From assembly GCF_963259705.1 (NCBI RefSeq), contig NC_081841.1, forward strand, positions 33,569,358 through 33,633,357: a stretch of 64,000 nt of DNA, in the 5' to 3' direction. Under the pieces are notes generated by a model. It did no database searches. It was not told where the DNA came from and was given only the letters and a program-made list of their open reading frames with translations. The position numbers were made by a program, and so were the translations under genes. Below, one piece after another: positions 27,501 through 40,864 of the stretch (position 1 is the stretch's first letter; every line of letters begins with the position of its first letter). Origin of the DNA: Myotis daubentonii (Eukaryota; Chordata; Mammalia; Chiroptera; Vespertilionidae).

Positions 27501-29489
27501 TGACTGGACTCCCTAAAACAAAAGCACAATATTTTGATAAATGTATAAAACCATATATATTTTCTCTATCCATAAATGATAATTTCCTCAAAAGTTAAGT
27601 CTCAAAACTTAAAGGCAGTCCACTTATAGTTGAGAATTCATAATCATTTCCTCAAATTCAAAAGAGTAAATTCAAATTATAAAAAACATGGTTATTGAAA
27701 TATATTTTATGAAGAATTTTTCCAATAATAATCAGATTTATAGATTCAGGTACTTTATAAAATACATACTTATGGGCCCAAATTCAACATTATAATTTAG
27801 TGCTTAAACAAGGAAAACACTGCTATGGAGAAGAAGTCACTGAGGCATGGGTCTGTAATGCACAGAAAAGCCACTCAAGGCATCTGCAGAAAACAAATCA
27901 CTCACAAAGAAAGTAGATAAGACTACCATCATGGTAAAATATTGGTTCTTGCTTATTTGTCATGATGGTGCTTAGGGTGTGTACATGTGGAAGAGGGAAG
28001 GGCAGGAGAGGAAAACAATATCTGAGTTTTTAAATGTCTGTATATGTGGCCAGCATTGAATCACAGTGTAAAAAATGACTTTGTTGTTATTTCAGATCAA
28101 GGCAGATATAGATACTGTGCACATCGAGCCCAAACAGAAGAGTTAATGGGAAAAAATCAGGAGCCAACAAAGACAAATAATAGAATTCACAAGCTACACT
28201 GGATGTCCAGTGGGTGGGAGGGCTGCACAGATGTAAACACAAAACCGGAATGTTGTCTGATAGTAACTGTTCTATAAACAATGGGTAAGTCAGTTACTGA
28301 GCTACAGAAAGCACAGAATCATTCTCTTTAATTTTTCCTCTTCATGGAATAAAAAAGATGAAACTGTCAGCATTCTTACAAAAGCAGCCTCAGTAGCCAG
28401 TAGTTAACTCAATTAAAGAAATGTAATTGGACTATTTTAAAGAGTCGTGGTTTGGTTCAGAAATGCTGGGTCTGACAAATAGAGGCAGGCACATCAAGGT
28501 GATAGTTCACTTTTCAATCATCCATGGTGGTTTCAGAGGAAGGGAGGGGGAAATGTAGGTTAGAATAGATATTTAAATCTCATTTCATTGAACGCACACA
28601 TTTCATGTTTAATCAGAGCTGCTACAAGAAGCAAAATAAATAAGATTGGGGAAAAAAAGATTGACCATATTCTCTCTGTTTGCCCAGTTCATTCTCAGGT
28701 GAAGGGGCTGGTGCATGATGAGGAAAGGAAGGCCTAGAAAGGGAGCCAAAACAGGAAAAATAAAGAACTGGGGAAAAGATATACAAATTGTGGAGGTGGT
28801 GATGGCTTAAATGAGATTTTTTTGTGTGATAAAGACTCAAAAAGAACACAACACTAAATAATACACATGACCAATGCTGAGCACAAGCAAGCTAATCAAG
28901 GAGGCACAGGGTGACTGTGCTAAGCTGCTTTCTCCAGGATGGTCCCTTAGAAAGGAGACCGAGATTCTAGCCAGAGGACATGGGTTTAAAAACCCATCTA
29001 CCATTTCAATTGTTGTCATCTTCTCAGATCTCAGGGTTTTTCTATTTTTAAAACAAAGATAAGCATACTGTTCCGCTTATATTGCAGTACATACAAGACT
29101 GAAATTTAATGTGACAGCACTCTGCAAACGGTAAGGTACAAAATAAATGTCCATAGCCATTACTCCTCCTAGGACTCAAAAGCAGGTCTTTCTCGTTTGG
29201 TCTTTGGGATGAAGACGGGAACAAGAGAGAAGGGAAGTGAAGACCATTCTTAAGAGACCACACTTAAAAAAGTTCCAGTCCAACAAAAAAGTGATTCTTA
29301 TTTTACTTACGGAAAATTTAGAAGAATCAGAAATGTGGGGCATCGTATATGCAAATTTACAACCCTATGACCTTGGCATAGTTATTGTTTATTACTCTTC
29401 TACTCTGTCATCTATGTACCCTGGACGTACACTTTAAAAATATCATCTCTAGATTGGTCTCGGCATAGTGCTTTAAAATTCACTTCATA

Positions 29490-29690
29490 TGGTGATTACC
29501 AGCGGGAAAGGGGGTGGTGGTGGGAGGGACAAGAGGGTAAAGGGGATAAATGGTGATGGAAGGTGGCTTGACTTGGGGTGGTGAACACACAATACAATAT
29601 ACAGATGATGTGTTAGAGAATTGTACACCTAAAACCTATATAATTTTATTAACCACTGTCACCTCAATACATTCAATACAAATTTAACAA
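29490..29690 (+). mobile_element. L1 3' end fragment
   Basis: TGATTACCAGCGGGAAAGGG, TTGACTTGGGGTGGTGAACA and GAATTGTACACCTAAAACCT match the common 3' end of Laurasiatherian L1 elements. Ends near an A-rich tail. Confidence 0.6.
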
Positions 29691-30955
29691 GAAAGAATGC
29701 GACTGTAAGCATAGCTTCAGATCTTTAAATGAAGAGACAATTTCAATCATCAAGAGGCCCGTGGGTGTGTATCTGACAGACCAATTTGGCGTGCCCTGGG
29801 TATCTCATTTTATTGGACCATCCTGCACTAACCCCTCTACCAGAATGATGTAAAGAACACAAGACGCTCTGTTTGAAAACATGCACAGCTTTTCTAGGCT
29901 TGGAAATTAAACCATAAAAAGTTTACTGAAAAAAAAAAAACCTTTAAAAAGCTCCTTAAAAAACTCACACCATAATTGCTCCCCACCAAGCGTGGGCACT
30001 TGCTAGCTGCAAGTAGTGGCACTGTGACAAATGTAGCAAAGCTGAAAGCAGGCTATACTAAGAGGAAGAAAAAGTCTTCCACTGGCCATCTGTGAAAATA
30101 AGGCATGTGGCCATTAAATGCAGAGGCTGTAAATATACACAAACTCCATGAAGCAAATGGCAAAAAAGGACGAAACTTCAAGCTCAAACAAATCAAAATG
30201 TTTAATGCATAGTTACCACTGCTGGACGAAAACAGCTCTGATCTTTGCAGTCTGCACGCTCGGCATGGATTTCAATTAAATGCCCCCAAAAAGAAAAGAA
30301 AGAAATGAAAAGACACAGAAAAAAAACACACCCATCCGGAACAAAAGGCTATAGACAGCCTATACTCAATTTCTAGAAACAAACAGCCCCTTTAACTTGC
30401 ACCAGCCTGTCAGGAATGTCGATTGGAATTATTGAAAGGCTGACATATAGAGTGATGGATGGATGATGACATAATACCTATTTGCCTTTTTGTCGTGGTC
30501 TTTGAAAACTGGCTGCTCTGTGCTGATAATATTCACCAAGGGGTTTTCCTCTCCCTTCCTGTCCCATAAGAAGTGTTCCCTAGCTAAGAAGCTCAGAATT
30601 AAGAAGGTTTTATGAATGAAAAAAACAAAAGAAAAGAAAACCTAAGGATCAAATGCCAACTTGCACACACAAAGCTGGTCTAGATTTTCTAATACTCAGT
30701 TGCCTAGAAAGCAGTTCCCCATCCATTTATATAAATTTGCAAAGTAGGGAGACTCCAATAATAAAAGGCAAGTGTTCAATACCAGATTGTGCGTACCTTT
30801 TAATTAAAGTCTCCAAATAAATAATTATATGTAAAGTAGAGATTAAAAAATATATATTCACTTTTATAAAGAGAAAATATCAATCAGTTTTGTTATTGTA
30901 ATTGGTTCTTAGGCAAATTCTAGCCAGTGGGTTTGCAAGTTTAGGGACTTTTTTT

Positions 30956-30958
<3 letters not shown>

Positions 30959-31001
<43 letters not shown>
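30959..31001. repeat. (CA)n microsatellite
   Basis: 21 CA units. Confidence 0.97.
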
Positions 31002-31006
<5 letters not shown>

Positions 31007-32116
31007 ATAAGCTCCTGCTTGGCCACACTTCCAATGACATCTCATTTCCTCCTGAAGGATTTACCTAACATGGCTTTCTGCTCATGGAGTCTTTCTCTAA
31101 CCACTGAAGTATCTAGTTTTAATTTAACTTTTCTAATGCATTTTAGCTAAAGGCAACATCTACAAAAGCCATCCATAAATCATGACTTAATTGTAGAATC
31201 TTCCACTGAATGCAGAGGCATGAGTCCTTTCATAATCACTTGTCCAAAGCAAGCAAAACCTGTAATTCACAATTCCTCACATGCCTCCTCCTTATCTAAG
31301 GGCAGGAGCATGTGTTAGGTAATGCTGAACCAGATCTACTGTGTCAGTTTCAGAAGCGTTAACACTGCTGGCCCCATCCATCAGATGGCCAGCGAAGCAT
31401 CGGGAAAGCATGATGGATGCAAAATTATTACAGGGCTGCCATCCGATACACTCACTGCCATTTGTAACTAATGCTGGGACTGACACACTTTTTTTCATTA
31501 TTAAACATCCACATTAAGTCAACATTGGTCACTGTCATTTCATGTTTGGCACTCTGTTAAAGGGAAAGAAAAGGAATGACAATGGCAGCAAAGAGGAGGT
31601 TGTGAAGAAGAGCTCTCTAATGTCAGAGTAATGAAAATCCACCTTTATTTACAAATCAGTATGGTATATCATCCGTGGTAAGGCTTCTTATGAATCTGAC
31701 TGAGAAATGTAAAGAGAAACTGGTGTCATTATTGAGTAAATTATTATTTATAATATACATGTTATTCACCAAATTTTCCTCTTATTCTATGGAAATTTGC
31801 AAAGAATTGTCACTGAACCTCAGAAGGAAAAATAAGATATTTTTCCCACCTGTTGTTCTTTGCAGTTAAAAATGCATTCATAGCATGTGCAGGTGTTTAG
31901 ATTCCAGGTACATTGTTGGCAATTAATATCTGGGGAATAAAATTCTCTGCCTTAAGAAATGTATGCACAGTATTTGCATGTTTATTTTTGTGATTGACAT
32001 GTTTTATATCAGAAAACTAATACAGAAGTTGGCTTTAACATGTAGAGAACATGTGTGTGAACACACATTTATTGATTCAACCTTTCACCAAGCAATGTTT
32101 TCTTCTGGACATGCTT

Positions 32117-32328
32117 GTACGTTTTTATTAATTTTTAGAGAGGAAAGAAGAGAGGAGAGAGAGAAAGAGAGATCGGTCGCCTCTCATATGCACCCTGACT
32201 GGGAATCTACTTGACTTGGAATTGAACCCACAACTTGGGTATGTGCCCTGATAGGGAATTAAACCCTTGACCTTTTGGTGCACAGAACACTGGACAATGC
32301 TCAACCAACTGAACCACACTGGCCAGGG
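32117..32328 (-). mobile_element. Ves SINE (V8)
   Basis: CTGAACCACACTGGCCAGGG head complement and a duplicated internal phrase (two GGAATTGAACCC-like words at about 32217 and 32256). 5' limits approximate. Confidence 0.88.
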
Positions 32329-33939
32329 CAATTAATTTAATTCTTAATGAACCACAGACAAGTTATAAGGAAGGCTCTCAACATGTAATAGAAAAGCCAA
32401 GTTAGTTAGATGACAACAAATAGGAAACAATAAAAACAGAGCAGTTTTGAGAGTTTTAGTATCATTTTTTCTAATATAGCTGTGGCTCCCAATAGCCTTT
32501 TCCTACCCAATAGCTACTCTGGTTCCCTTTTTTTTATTTTTTATTTTTTGCTTTCCTGCCAATATAATCTTTGATCTTAAGATATCCCTTGATTTCAGGG
32601 AGGATAGTATCAGGTCTCTCTCAGTCCAAGAACATAATTCATGATCAATTTAATGCAATTTCTCTTCCTTTTGTCAGTAATCCTCTTAAAGATGTGTTTA
32701 TGATCCAGCACTATCAAAGGAGATGTTTGTGGAAGTCAGCTTGAGAGGTAGAGAAACATCCCTATGAGAATAATGTAAAAACATCCCTGTGTGAATGAAT
32801 ACTGAAATTAGCAAAGAGGAAACAAATTCCCCTTCCTGTACTGCTTGCCTTCATTATAGCTGTAGGTGTGACCACATTTTGTGACTTTAAGGGAAAAACC
32901 AAGAGAACCACAAAGATTTCAACCCTGACATCACTGAGCTGATAAACTAATGTCACCAACCTTCTGCTATTTACTTCATTATATGATAAAACTTAATCTT
33001 GGTTGAAGCTACTATATTTAGATTTCCTGATACATGTATTGAAATACATGCATTTAACTACAGGATAGGTATCATCTTCCTAGGATAACACCATCGAAAG
33101 AAAAGGGCAGGGAAACTTCTGGTCTATTATTTATTTCAGTCCCGAGCAATGGGTCTCTATTACATTTAAATTGTTCTTCTATTAGGTATGGACACCTTCA
33201 AACACAAGGTCAGAACCTAAGTATGCAGTTGATTGTAGGATCAAAACTGCTATTTAGATGTTAAGGGAGCAAAGCAGGTGTTGTTGTTTTTTTTACAAAA
33301 TAATTGTATGAAGGTATTCTTTCTGATCCTTCCTACCTGAGAAGTTTACTTATCCATCCATAAAAGTAATCTGTAACAGAGCTGTGTGGTAAAAAGATCA
33401 CATTATTTGAATATACAATCAGGCTATAATTAACCAGAGATGACAATTATAAATAACACTGTGTCCCAGAGTTTCCAAGAAATCTGACATACACAGTTCT
33501 TGGGTATGTTGAAACACTTCCAAGAAAAGTTAAGAAATGAAAGCTCTTTTAGAAGTCTTCAATTACAATGTGTTTCAGTAAAAATTACTTTCATTATGTG
33601 TTTCAGTACATATTACTGAAAGACATTCATCCCTTTCTTCACACTTCTAATTGTTTTCACTGCCCAATTACAGCTCTTCCGAATAAAGACCTTCTAGTTG
33701 GGACAACCATATTGGTTATTTGAAATGTGAAGAAAACGTAATGTTTGTAAGGTTTGTGTGCTCAAGAAAACAGCTCTCCACTGCAGGATTCCAATTATCT
33801 GGATGTCAGGTGATGCTATCACCTTTTAGGCTGCTGGAAAGCACCAGGCTCAATTTCTTTCCCATTTCCTTTCTCCCAGCTCCTTTCTACCTTTTTCTCT
33901 CCTTTATTGTACCCACTCCTTCCATGTCTTTATTTTTTT

Positions 33940-34175
33940 AAAGAAAGAATTATTTTTATTTTAAATATATTTTATAAATTTTTAGAGAGAGAAGAAAAGG
34001 GAGAGAGAGAAACATTGATGTGAGAGCAATACAACAGTCAACTGCCACTGCCTCCAGCACATTCCCTACTGGTATCAAGCCAACAACTCAGGCTTGTGCC
34101 CTGACTGGGAATTGAACTGGCAACCTTTTGGTGCATGGGATGATGCTCAATCAGCTGAGCCACACCGGCCAGGGC
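33940..34175 (-). mobile_element. Ves SINE (V9)
   Basis: CTGAGCCACACCGGCCAGGG at the right end. A possible 11-bp imperfect duplication ACCCACTCCTT / ACCCACTTCTT lies near 33911 and 34177. Confidence 0.88.
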
Positions 34176-34350
34176 AACCCACTTCTTACATTTAACATAT
34201 CTTCTGGGTTTGAAAAATTGGGAGTATTGTTTTAAGGGAGAAAAAAAAATCCTCCTTATGGGATTCAATTTATATGAGAAGATAATAGTGCAAACTATAA
34301 AAAGAAGTTACCATATACCCTGTTTGTCTTTCATTAAGAACTCTGAAGCA

Positions 34351-34567
34351 GTCCAGCTAGTGTTGCTCAGTGGTTGAGCATCTACCTAGGAACAAGGAGG
34401 TCATAGTTTGATTCTCTTGGGGCACATGCCCGGGATGCAGGCTCAATGCCCAGTGGAAGCATGTAGGAGGCAGCTGATTGATGATTCTCTCTCATCATTG
34501 ATGTTTCTATCTCTCTCCCGTTCCTTCCTCTCTGAAATCAACACATATATGTATATTTTAAAAAAAT
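34351..34567 (+). mobile_element. Ves SINE (V10)
   Basis: GTCCAGCTAGTGTTGCTCAG head. Duplication AACTCTGAAGCA (34339-34350) versus AACTCAGAAGCA (34568-34579), one mismatch. Confidence 0.9.
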
Positions 34568-35029
34568 AACTCAGAAGCAAAATGTCAAGCCAATTACTAA
34601 TCTACCTATGCTTTGGCATGGCTAAAGTTGGGTGATTATAAAAGGTAGGTACTAGGGAAATACCCACTATGTATAGTGATGTCACTTTATATGGAAGAAT
34701 AGGCATGCACTTTGACAACTCAGGTATATAACTGATCTGATATGCTAAGCAATGTGGGGTCCTTATTTAATCCCATAGTTAGGCCTACTAACATAAATAT
34801 GCTATGATTAACAGTCAAAATAATAATTTGGCAGAGGACATATTTTCTTATTAAATACTAGAGGCCCAGTGCACAAAAATTTGTGCACTGGCGAGGGGGT
34901 GCCCCTCAGCCCCACTTGTGCCCTCTCACAGTCTGGAACCCCTCGGGAGATAACGACCTGCTGGCTTAGGCCTGCTCCCGGGTGGCAGAGGGCAGGCCCA
35001 ATCCCTAGGTGCAGCCCCTGATTGGGCTC

Positions 35030-35358
35030 AGAGCAGGGCCAATTGGGGATTTGGGGCGCTGCCCCCTGTCATGCACAGAGCAGGGCAGATCGGGAGGTTG
35101 TGATGCCACCCCCAGTCATGCTCAGGGTAGGGCCGATTGGGGGGTTGGGGCACCAGCCCCTGTCACACTCAAGGCAGGGTCGATGGGGAGGTTGCGGCGT
35201 CACCCCCTGTCACGCACAGAGCAGGGCCAATCAGGGGGTTGGGGCGCTGCCCCCTGTCACGCACAGAGCAGGGCCCATCAGGGGGGTTGGGGCACCATAC
35301 CCTGTCACACACAGAGCAGGGCGGATAGGGGGTTTGGGCGCTGCCCCCTGTCATGCTG
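35030..35358. repeat. 47-bp minisatellite, seven copies
   Basis: Units start at 35030, 35077, 35124, 35171, 35218, 35265 and 35313, each about AGAGCAGGGCCAATNGGGG followed by GTTGGGGCGCTGCCCCCTG and TCACGCAC. It lies wholly inside Helitron H4a. Long reading frames across it come from the period. Confidence 0.95.
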
Positions 35359-35370
35359 CTCCAGAGGCCA

Positions 35371-35586
35371 GGAGGCCTTGCAGCTCCGCTGATCCACTGA
35401 TCCCGATGCTGGGAGGCCTTGTGGCTCTACTTGACACCCGGGCAGTGAGGCCTTGCTGCTCAGCTGATCCCGGTGCTAAGAGGCCTTGCTGCTCCGCTGA
35501 TCCTGGTGCTGGGAGGCCTCGCGGCTCCACTTGACACAGGGGCAGTGAGGCCTCACTGCTCTGCTGATCCCGGTGCTGGGAGGCAT
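35371..35586. repeat. Second minisatellite, 32-40 bp units
   Basis: AGGCCT words recur at 35373, 35413, 35448, 35480, 35513 and 35548 within units like GGGAGGCCTTGCNGCTCCGC and TGATCCCGGTGCT. Directly follows the 47-bp array. Confidence 0.88.
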
Positions 35587-35608
35587 ATTACCCTTTTACT
35601 ATATAGGA

Positions 35609-36291
35609 TAGAGGCCTGGTGCACGGGTGGGGGCCGGCTGGTTTGCCCTGAAGGGTGTCCTGGATCAGGGTGGGGGTCCCGCTTGGGTGCCTGGCCAGCC
35701 TGCATGAGGGGATGATGGCTGTTTGCAGCTGTTCACACCCCCTTCAGGGTGGGGGTCCCCACTGGGGTGCCTGGCCAGTCTGGGTGAGGGGCTGAGGGCC
35801 GTTTTCATGCTGGCAGGTGACTGAAGCTCCCAACCTCTCCTTTTTTTCTTTTTTTCTTTTTAATTCTGGGATTTATTTAACTTCTATGGCTGTCACTGGA
35901 GCTGAGAGCTGGCTTTAGCTCTGAGGCCGGCTCCAGCTCTGAGACCTCGGCTGCTGAAAGCAGGTCTCTGGGTTTGTTTGGGTTCTATAATTGAAACACT
36001 GTTTTAACTCCAGCTCTGAGGCCCGGCTGGCTGAAAGCAGGTTTCTGGGGTTTGTTTAGGTTCTATATTTGCAACATTGTTTCTTAGACTGCAGCTCAGA
36101 GCCCAGGAGCAGCAGGCAGGGAACCTTGGCTTCCTCCTTCACTGGAGCAAGCAAACCTCCTGTTCGCTTCAGCTGCCTGGCTGCTGGCCGCCATCTTGGT
36201 TGGCAGTTAATTTGCATATCTCACTGATTAGCCAATGGGAAGGGTAGCGAAGTTATGGTTAATTACCATGTTTCTCTATTATTAGATAGGA
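35609..36291 (-). mobile_element. Helitron unit B of composite 1 (H4b)
   Basis: Runs from TCCTATCTAATAATAG at 36291 to the 3' end GTGCACCAGGCCTCTA at 35609, abutting unit A with the terminal G lost. It contains a promoter-like block (36186-36240). The same unit recurs at 59462-60066. Confidence 0.85.
36186..36240. promoter_or_regulatory. Promoter-like block in Helitron unit B
   Basis: Contains GCCGCCATCTTGG (YY1-like), an octamer-type ATTTGCAT and a GCCAATGGG CCAAT box within 55 bp. Activity is inferred from motifs only. Confidence 0.35.
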
Positions 36292-36442
36292 TTAGAGGCC
36301 TGATGCACGAAATTCGTCTCCTCTGCCCCAGCCCCTGCCTGCTGCAGTGGCTACCTCAGTCCTCGCAGCCTCAGCTTCATCTGGAAGGTCGACCAGAAGG
36401 ATGTTTGGTCTAATTAGCATATTATGCTTTTATTATTATAGA
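36292..36442 (-). mobile_element. Short Helitron (H4c), third unit of the array
   Basis: 3' end GCATCAGGCCTCTAA at 36292; diverged 5' end TCTATAATAATAAAAGC at 36442. 151 bp, head-to-tail with unit B. Confidence 0.82.
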
Positions 36443-39004
36443 TAGCACCTCAAGTACACAGCCCCATCCTTAATAGATAATGGATGCTAATGTTGAATAA
36501 TTACTAATTAAATATGTAAATTTGACATCATTTTAGTCCCATGAGTTGCACAGACGAATATCAATCATTGACATTGTGGAAGTGACACCCAAGCTAGTTC
36601 AACAAGAAAAGGCAACCACAGTAATACCTGTTTCTAAGAGAGGTTCAGTAACCTCAGTTCATTCTCAGGTGTCAAGGGTAACAAGGGATGAACTAGTTTG
36701 GGTCCTGCCGAAAGGTTTACCTATGCATTACAAGAGTTAGCCATATTATAAAACAGTGGAACTGCTTGCCTTCATGTTTTAAGAGTTTCACTTAAAACCC
36801 CATAAAAATATAAGACTTTAATTGAAGACATAACTCAACTGCATCGAAAGTGCATGGTGAAGAGATTTGGGAATGCTAACCTTCTTGAGAATGAAGACAT
36901 ATTAATTGGGCAGCAGATTTTGGCAAATATTACTTCAAAAATAGTCTTTAAAAAAGTCATTATAATTCTACAAAAGAGACAGAAAAATTAAAAGCAGTAG
37001 CTTTCCACAGAGGCAATCTAACTCCTACACCTCAAATAGGAGGTGCTAATCAGAGAAATAAAATAAAGTGTGATGGTGGAGGGGGAACAAGAAGTGGCAA
37101 TGAGGACCCCTAACAATAGACGCTATGGAATAAAGTGAATGCAGATGGTTCCACTCCTGTTACTTAATCAAAAGGCTGAGCAGAGTCACTGGAGCCTGCA
37201 TGAAGTCATGTGTTAGAACAACAGCCGATCTGTATTAGAGAAGATTAACTCGCAGTGTCATGGTGGAGGGCCCGGGATTATTCTATGTACTACCATTGCC
37301 TTACAAGCCGTCAGCACAATTATTGCCCTCCGATGAGAATGACTGATCTGTAACCAGAGCTAAACAGCATGCTGCTTAGGGGCCTAGGAGATTCATGAAG
37401 ATAAATTTCCATACCATCAAAGTGCTCTTAATGGGCTCCCTGATCCAACCACAAGGCCTGTTTTGCAAGTATATAGAACTTGGGATGAAGCCTTCCTGTC
37501 CAAAAGGATTTGGTCGGTTGTCACTTGACAAGTCCCAGCCAGCACAGGGGAGGAGAGGGGGGAGATAGGTAGAGTTGTCTCTGCTTTGGAGGATTAGGAA
37601 AAAAAAGGGTACAGATGCTTGCTGAATGCAACCAACTGCTGTATCCACAGCTGAATTCAATGCACTTAACAAATAACGGCAATTTAGCTATGCTTGCGAG
37701 GAATAGCTCGAGTCACTTTGCATTAGCATCTGGCTGAGTGTTAAACTCATTTCTACATGGGGAGCAAAAAAAAAAAAAAAAGAATTTCTGTTCAAGCATC
37801 CTTTCAAGAATGTTTAAATATTTGAATATAAATTCCTTTATGCTTGCGACCCTCCCTTCCTTCTCGGAGCTGTCACTTCACTTTGCCTCCTCTCTGGCGC
37901 TTAGCTAGAGAAAGGTTGTCCCCTTCTTGCTGCACCAGCACCTTCTCACACTGTGAGATTGCAGGGGATGAGAGACTGACCCATGATCTGCTCTCCCCTC
38001 CAGAAACCGAACAGGCTTGAAAGAGTTTCTTCCACCTTTTGACCCATGTTTGGACCAGAAAAAAGGTACGGTTGTGACAGGGTCATGCATATATTTCCCT
38101 TCACTATGCAGATTGCTAGCTATTTAGAGTTTATACATCGAATTCCATATAAAACCTGGGAACCCAGGAACCTCTCCAGATTAGCAAACTGCTCATTCTG
38201 TACAGCCCTGTTTGACTCATGTTTCCCAGTTTATTGCTAAGTAGCTGATCATTTCCCCCCTTTTATCTATTGTGTCTATATAGCTAGAGGATTGTTTACA
38301 GGAGATTCAAAAACACTTTAAAATTTCATTTCAAAACATATCAAACATTACCACAAGAAGTAAACCACTTTGAGCTTTCTAGAACTTATAATATTTTTCT
38401 GAAAATAATATAATGTATTTTACACAAAACAAGTTTAAAATTGTCACATTTCAGAAAAATTCAGAAGTTTCAATGGGCTTAGGTAGAAGAATAATGTCCA
38501 AGTTTTAAAAATCACATTTTGTTTTATGATAAAGTCCAATTTGCCAGCTGTGCCATCCACCTAAAACTTGACAGTGTTTTGCATTAGAAACATATGACCA
38601 GCTCAGGATCCTAGATGCTTAGACTATGAGCATGGGCATCATCCAAGCTTATGCTGGTTAAAGAAGATCCAGCATTTTCAAATCCAGCTCATCCCCAAAT
38701 ACAAGTTAAGCATCTCTGGGAAGCAGAACTTTCACTAAGATTCAGCTATCTCAAGTGCCATTTCATTTCAATACAAATGGAGGGCAGAGAAAGATATTGT
38801 CAATAAGGTTTGAAGATGAAAACAAGAGAAATACAAGCCTGCCTATTTGGGGCTGGTTTTGATTCGGATGGACATGGAGATTTCTGTATTGACAAAGGAA
38901 AAAGGGAGGAGGACTATTACTCTGAGATGATGAGAAGATGCAAAGATAATAAAGAAGAAAAGCATTCCGGCGATTTAAGTGTTTTCGGAAAGCCAGGTAC
39001 TTTA

Positions 39005-39223
<219 letters not shown>

Positions 39224-40769
39224 TCACTTCTTTTTTGGGTAGTGGCTGGTGTCTGGCATATAAGAATTTCTGAGTGGGATTTGTCTAAATGAATGAATAC
39301 GTCATACATGAACATATTGCCAAACATCTGTAATTGAAGCATAATACTAAGTGAAAGGTAGCTGTTTCCACACACTTGAAAAGAAGTTTGAAATATAGTT
39401 TTTACAGAAACTATTTTTAATTATCTGAATATTTTGTAGTGCAAAAATAAAACCTATCTTTGATTTCTTTTCATGTAAGATTTCTTTTAATGTTACCACA
39501 AAATGAAGATATTGATAATTATCACTATAATTACTGATACTCTCATAGCATTAAAAAGGCCAATTTAAAGTTTGGGCATAGCACTTCCAGGTTGTTACTT
39601 AAAGGAAAAATAAATCATTATTAACTGACAAAGAAGAACATTTTGGCCCTGAATCGGATTACAGTGAAATAAACCCCAGGTGGCAGTGGTTTGCTACGGA
39701 TACATACTTGTAATAGTTAAGAGGCTAAATTTCAAGCACAGAATGTAACCAAGCACCTGTAATTGTTTGATTTTAAAAAAATGTGGCTACTGGTAAGAAT
39801 AGTCACACAATTCATACTCTTAATAAGATGGTCAAATGACCAGCCTGTATCTGCAGCTCTACAATCCAGAGTTAGAAAAAGAGAAAAACAAAACAAACAA
39901 AAACACTGCCAAATATGTCTTTTAAAGAATAACAGGTGTAAGGAGCAAAACATTTCTTAACTTAATTTTAACACTGGTCATTTTTTTTATTTGATGCCCA
40001 TTATTATGATAATCTGCATGATTTTAAGGTAGAGTACCAACGAGAAAGGATTTGTTTCACAAATATTGAAAGGCAAGCTAATATCTCATCTTTCGCTCTC
40101 CCTATCTTTTAACTAGGGCATAAAATGGCATAAACTAAATCTATAATATGATATTGCCCAGAAAAGGGACTTGTTTGTGACATGAGGCTAAATCTAACCA
40201 GATCCATTGGTGTATGGTGACAGATGGAGGGACTGTGAGACAGAAGGCAGGCACTAATCACACATAAAATGACCGGCTTGCCTCAACATGTTCCATGGAT
40301 TCCAGCAAACTTTACACCCTAATCCATTTTTAGAACAAAAAACATCTGGGCCATAAATCCTCTAATCTGCCAAAACACGCTATTAAATCCCATGATTTGT
40401 TGAAAAACACTAAGATTAAAGAAAGGAAATATAAAATGGCTAGCTGCCGTGTTAGGAAAGTGTTAATAATACTATTTCTTTGTCTCAATTATGAATGTTC
40501 TGGTACTAAAGAGCCTTGTCTAATCATGTCAGATTACACATCCTCGTTGTATAGCGAGGCTCTTCTATCTGATCTGCTGATTGCCAAAACACATAGAATC
40601 CCACTTGCTGCCTAGACATTTCTATTGAAGAAGCTGATGTGAGATTAGGGCAGCACTGCCTCCCCCCACCCCTTACTGTGCACAGACCAGACCTTGTCCT
40701 CTGCTTTCCTTCAAGCAGAAAGATAAGTTCTAGGGCAGTCCATGCAAGAGGAAGCCTGGACCTACTATG

Positions 40770-40864
40770 CAGGGTGGGGCAAAAGTAGGTTTGCAGTTGT
40801 GAGTACGTGAAACAGCTTATTCTTATTTATTAATTATTGTCTTATTTTCCATATGAATAACTGA
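40770..40864 (+). mobile_element. Mariner-type DNA transposon fragment
   Basis: CAGGGTGGGGCAAAAGTAGG followed by TTTGCAGTTGTGAGTACGTG looks like one terminal part of a mammalian mariner. The other end is missing. Confidence 0.5.

Larger units (their letters stand above)
34858..35608 (-). mobile_element. Helitron unit A of composite 1 (H4a)
   Basis: 5' end TCCTATATAGTAAAAGGG at 35608, CTAG terminus at 34858. 751 bp. The ends match unit A at 58995-59461, but the interior has been replaced or expanded by two minisatellites (35030-35586). It is joined head-to-tail to unit B. Confidence 0.9.

Noticed and set aside
31292..31498. 68-codon minus-strand frame with protein-like composition
   Set aside because: No splice sites, homology or second segment; short enough to be chance.
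34038..34268. Open frames with GVAQLIEHHPMHQKVASSIPSQ-like reading
   Set aside because: Translation of a reverse Ves SINE; the same phrases recur in other SINE copies.
35030..35358. CRISPR-like regular repeats
   Set aside because: Direct tandem repeats with no unique spacers, in a mammalian Helitron.
35022..35534. 170-codon open frame on the plus strand
   Set aside because: It lies wholly in the 47-bp and 33-bp minisatellites of a Helitron; the period, not selection, keeps it open.
36546..36740. 64-codon plus-strand frame after the Helitron array
   Set aside because: No recognised family, no splice context and no repeat of the frame elsewhere.
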